Part shown: positions 62,281-64,000 of the stretch, piece by piece
Layout: each line of letters starts with the position of its first letter
How positions within the stretch are numbered: position 1 is the first letter of the stretch
Source of the DNA: Rhodopseudomonas palustris
GTDB taxonomy: Bacteria; Pseudomonadota; Alphaproteobacteria; Rhizobiales; Xanthobacteraceae
Direction of reading: 5' to 3'
DNA length: 64,000 nt
NCBI RefSeq assembly: GCF_003591005.1
Contig: NZ_QYYD01000009.1
Span: forward strand, 1 to 64,000
The notes under the pieces: model-generated
Database searches by the model: none
Told to the model about the DNA's origin: nothing
The model's input: only the letters and a program-made list of their open reading frames with translations
Made by a program: the position numbers and the translations under genes

Positions 62281-62703
62281 ATGCGGCCCCAAACCTCTGC
62301 GATGGCGATCGCCATGCTGGCCTGCGTCGGCCCCGCCGCCGCGCATGATGCGCCGCATGGCTACCCGGCGGTGCCGCTGCTCTCCACCGGCACGACGATC
62401 CTCGGCGAAACCATCCGCTACCCGGCCGGCGACGCCCATGTCACCGCCGCCATCGTCACCCTGGCGGCTGGCGAGCGCACCATTCTGCACAAGCACGAGG
62501 TGCCGCTGTTCGCCTACATCCTCGAGGGCGAACTGACCGTCGACTACGGCCCTCAGGGCACCCGGATCTATCGCACCGGCGATGCGCTGATCGAGGCGAT
62601 GGGCGTCGCGCATTTCGGCCACAACACCGGCGCCGTGCCGATGCGCCTGCTCGGCGTCTATATGGGGGCGACCGGGATCAAGGACGTCACACCGGTCAAT
62701 TAG
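62281..62703 (+). CDS. Secreted cupin-domain protein
   Basis: Product of 140 residues with a signal peptide (MAIAMLACVGPAAA, cut near 21) and a single cupin barrel. Cupin motif 1 is ERTILHKHEVPLFAYILEGE with two metal-type histidines and a glutamate; motif 2 includes GDALIEAMGVAHFGHN. Such small periplasmic cupins have no common function. The start has an AAGGA ribosome-binding site. It is flanked by family D repeats. Confidence 0.9.
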   Translation: MRPQTSAMAIAMLACVGPAAAHDAPHGYPAVPLLSTGTTILGETIRYPAGDAHVTAAIVTLAAGERTILHKHEVPLFAYILEGELTVDYGPQGTRIYRTGDALIEAMGVAHFGHNTGAVPMRLLGVYMGATGIKDVTPVN

Positions 62704-62704
62704 C

Positions 62705-62788
62705 CCGTAGTGCGGATGAGCGAAGCTCATCCGTCACTCTCGCAAGCGCCGCCCGGCGGGTTACGCCTTCGGCTAACCCGCCCTGCGA
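62705..62788. repeat. REP pair, family D copy D3
   Basis: Left REP: GTAG then TGCGGATGAGCGAAGCTCATCCG. Right: GGCGGGTTACGCC...GGCTAACCCGCC with a decayed foot (CTGC). It lies two bases past the cupin stop codon. Confidence 0.85.
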
Positions 62789-62789
62789 G

Positions 62790-63254
62790 CTACCCATCTC
62801 GCGGCTGCTTCATGTTGCGCAGGATCATCTCTACGATCGCCGGTCCGTTCTGCTCCATGTCGCGCGCGACTTCGCGGGCTCGGGCCGGTGAGATGAGGCG
62901 CCCCTCTTCGCCATCGAAGATCACGCCGGAGGTCGCTTCGGCGTAGGCCGCGGCGGCCAGATAGGCGCTGGCGCCGGCGTCGAAATCGGCGCCCCAGCGA
63001 AACGCCAACGCGTGCCGCCACGGACGATCGAACGCGATCTCGGTGAGCTCCGCCATCAGCTTCGCAGCGTCCCACTGATCGCATTCGAACGCGGTCGGGC
63101 GATCGCGCAGCTTCACCGGCAACGCACCTCCGATTTCTGCGAATGGCCGCCCGGTCGACAATTGCAGCGGGCTCCCGGCTGCATCGATCGCCTGTTGCCA
63201 GGCCGCGATGGTGTCGAGCCGTTGGTCCGCGAGTACGAATATTTCTAACGACAT
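62790..63254 (-). CDS. Hypothetical protein
   Basis: Product of 154 residues (MSLEIFVLADQRLDTIAAWQ...), soluble, mixed alpha/beta, with DRPTAFECDQWDAAKLMAEL and a C-terminal helix rich in Arg/Glu. I do not recognise a family. A convincing AAGGA ribosome-binding site lies eight bases before the ATG, and codon use matches the genome, so it is probably real. Forty-two further open codons upstream are excluded. Confidence 0.75.
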   Translation of the reverse strand: MSLEIFVLADQRLDTIAAWQQAIDAAGSPLQLSTGRPFAEIGGALPVKLRDRPTAFECDQWDAAKLMAELTEIAFDRPWRHALAFRWGADFDAGASAYLAAAAYAEATSGVIFDGEEGRLISPARAREVARDMEQNGPAIVEMILRNMKQPRDG

Positions 63255-63349
63255 GAAAAATTCCTTCAAGAAACAAGAACGGCAATAGGTAATCGGTGAG
63301 GCTTGTAACGACGCGAAAAATAAACGCATCGCCATAGAGAGCGAACTCG

Positions 63350-63424
63350 CGAAGCGTAGGCCGCCATCCGGCACATGCAACCGCCAAAACGGCCGGGCGA
63401 GTTACGCCTTCGGCTAACCCGCCG
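63350..63424. repeat. Degenerate REP pair, family D copy D4
   Basis: Left part GCGAAGCGTAGGCCGCC is decayed; the right part GGGCGAGTTACGCCTTCGGC with TAACCCGCC retains the hairpin. The gene-free stretch 63255-63547 holds this and nothing else I can support. Confidence 0.7.
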
Positions 63425-63547
63425 GCCAGCCGCGGCGCGAGGTCCGACATCGCTCTTAACGATTCGTTAGGCATAATCCACCGTTAGCGCGAACCAGACA
63501 GTTGACATCGCATTTATCACGTCATCAGCAAACGACGGAGTGAGACG

Positions 63548-63736
63548 ATGAGTGAAGCGACGTTGATCCTTCCGAATATGCGCGGCGGCTGTGCGACGGT
63601 GGACGGCAAGGTGCACACGCTGTTTCAACTCAGTAGCCGCAGCAGCCGCAAGATGGCGCGGCCCGACGCGGCGAGCCCGGCGCCGACGCGTGACGACAGC
63701 GGCGCGGAGAACGCGGCGCAAGGGCGCGGCGAGTAG
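63548..63736 (+). CDS. Small hypothetical protein
   Basis: Product of 62 residues with a hydrophobic N-terminal half (SEATLILPNMRGGCATVDG) and a Ser/Arg/Pro/Glu-rich tail. No domain recognised. A GGAG box lies about nine bases before the ATG, which favours expression, but the short length and repeat-rich surroundings leave doubt. Confidence 0.45.
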   Translation: MSEATLILPNMRGGCATVDGKVHTLFQLSSRSSRKMARPDAASPAPTRDDSGAENAAQGRGE

Positions 63737-63751
63737 TTCAGGTCGTCATGG

Positions 63752-63791
63752 CGATTCCGGGTTCGCCGCTGTGCGGCGACCCGGAATGACG
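63752..63791. repeat. Family A element, copy A8
   Basis: GCGATTCCGGGTTCG-CCGCTGTGCGG-CGACCCGGAATGACG, a compact form of family A far from the other seven copies. Confidence 0.8.
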
Positions 63792-63810
63792 AACGTGAGG
63801 CCCGCCGGCC

Positions 63811-63921
63811 CGTAGCCTCGATGCAGCGAAGCGAAATCGAGGGGCCGCGTATGAGGCGGCCGATCTCCGGCGCCTCGCCTTGGCGCGTCCCGGATTGCGC
63901 TGCGCTCCATCCGGGCTACGG
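63811..63921. repeat. REP pair, family D-related copy D5
   Basis: Left: GTAG then CCTCGATGCAGCGAAGCG with AAATCGAGG hairpin. Right: CCCGGATTGCGCTGCGCTCC with ATCCGGG then CTAC foot. The hairpins differ from D1 but both GTAG feet and the opposed layout are kept. Confidence 0.85.
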
Positions 63922-63922
63922 C

Positions 63923-63950
63923 TTGACAATTTTCCTATACGGACTATAAT
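63923..63950 (+). promoter_or_regulatory. Near-perfect sigma-70 promoter facing out of the window
   Basis: TTGACA (63923-63928), 16-base spacer, TATAAT (63945-63950). Both hexamers match the consensus exactly, rare in this genome type. The transcript would start near 63957 and run beyond the window end, so its product cannot be seen. A stable RNA gene or another repeat-borne RNA are the leading ideas. Confidence 0.75.
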
Positions 63951-64000
63951 CCGCTCGTCCCGTCCGTGAGGGGCGCTTCTCGAGGGCGCTTGGAAGCGGG

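Overview
The window looks like chromosome from a high-GC alphaproteobacterium of the Bradyrhizobium/Rhodopseudomonas group, with Rhodopseudomonas palustris-like gene content and order as the best guess. The evidence is the alphaproteobacterial division/cell-wall cluster, LpxC and BamD next to FtsZ, a bacterial A-type RNase P RNA, an LpxC of 320 residues, and the dense palindromic repeats typical of these genomes. The assignment is by recognition only; no database search was possible.

Layout. Bases 241-31045 are almost one long leftward block holding the division and cell-wall (dcw) cluster and its usual neighbours. In transcription order (right to left) it reads rsmH, ftsL, ftsI, murE, murF, mraY, murD, an acyltransferase-3 gene, ftsW, murG, murC, murB, a GT87-type glycosyltransferase, ddl, ftsQ, ftsA, ftsZ, a terminator, lpxC, bamD, recN, ligA. 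These genes make lipid II, polymerise it at the septum, build the Z-ring, start lipid A synthesis and assemble outer-membrane proteins; recN and ligA serve DNA repair and ligation. No mraZ is seen upstream of rsmH. Two rightward GIY-YIG nuclease genes and a DUF4239 membrane gene sit inside the block. Bases 31602-32930 hold an AmpD-like amidase and the RNase P RNA (rnpB). Bases 33390-37202 hold an EmrAB-type efflux pair and a divergent TetR regulator with a perfect operator palindrome. Bases 37471-49479 hold mixed envelope and signalling genes: an extensin-like lipoprotein, a chemoreceptor, a HAD hydrolase, a DUF3606 protein, a tryptophanase-family lyase, an L,D-transpeptidase, DUF4403 and PRC-barrel proteins, and a large membrane protein. 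Bases 49552-54947 hold a GntR regulator and a nitrilase, divergent from a four-gene ABC importer. Bases 55093-60242 hold a TPP-riboswitch-controlled thiamine operon, thiO-thiS-thiG-thiE-thiC. Bases 60359-64000 are accessory: a lower-GC gene for a membrane-anchored PD-(D/E)XK protein, a REP-associated transposase (RAYT) between REP hairpins, a cupin, small hypothetical genes, and a near-perfect sigma-70 promoter facing out of the window.

The most striking feature is the repeat landscape. About thirty hairpin elements fall into several families. One (called D here) is a classical REP family with a GTAG foot and lies beside the RAYT gene. Four others (A, B, C, E) have unrelated hairpins but share a GTCAT foot. 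Two of these GTCAT families each bracket, feet outward, one of two paralogous GIY-YIG nuclease genes (about 60% identical). This parallels REP/RAYT with a different nuclease, and is offered as the main candidate for an undescribed repeat-nuclease system.
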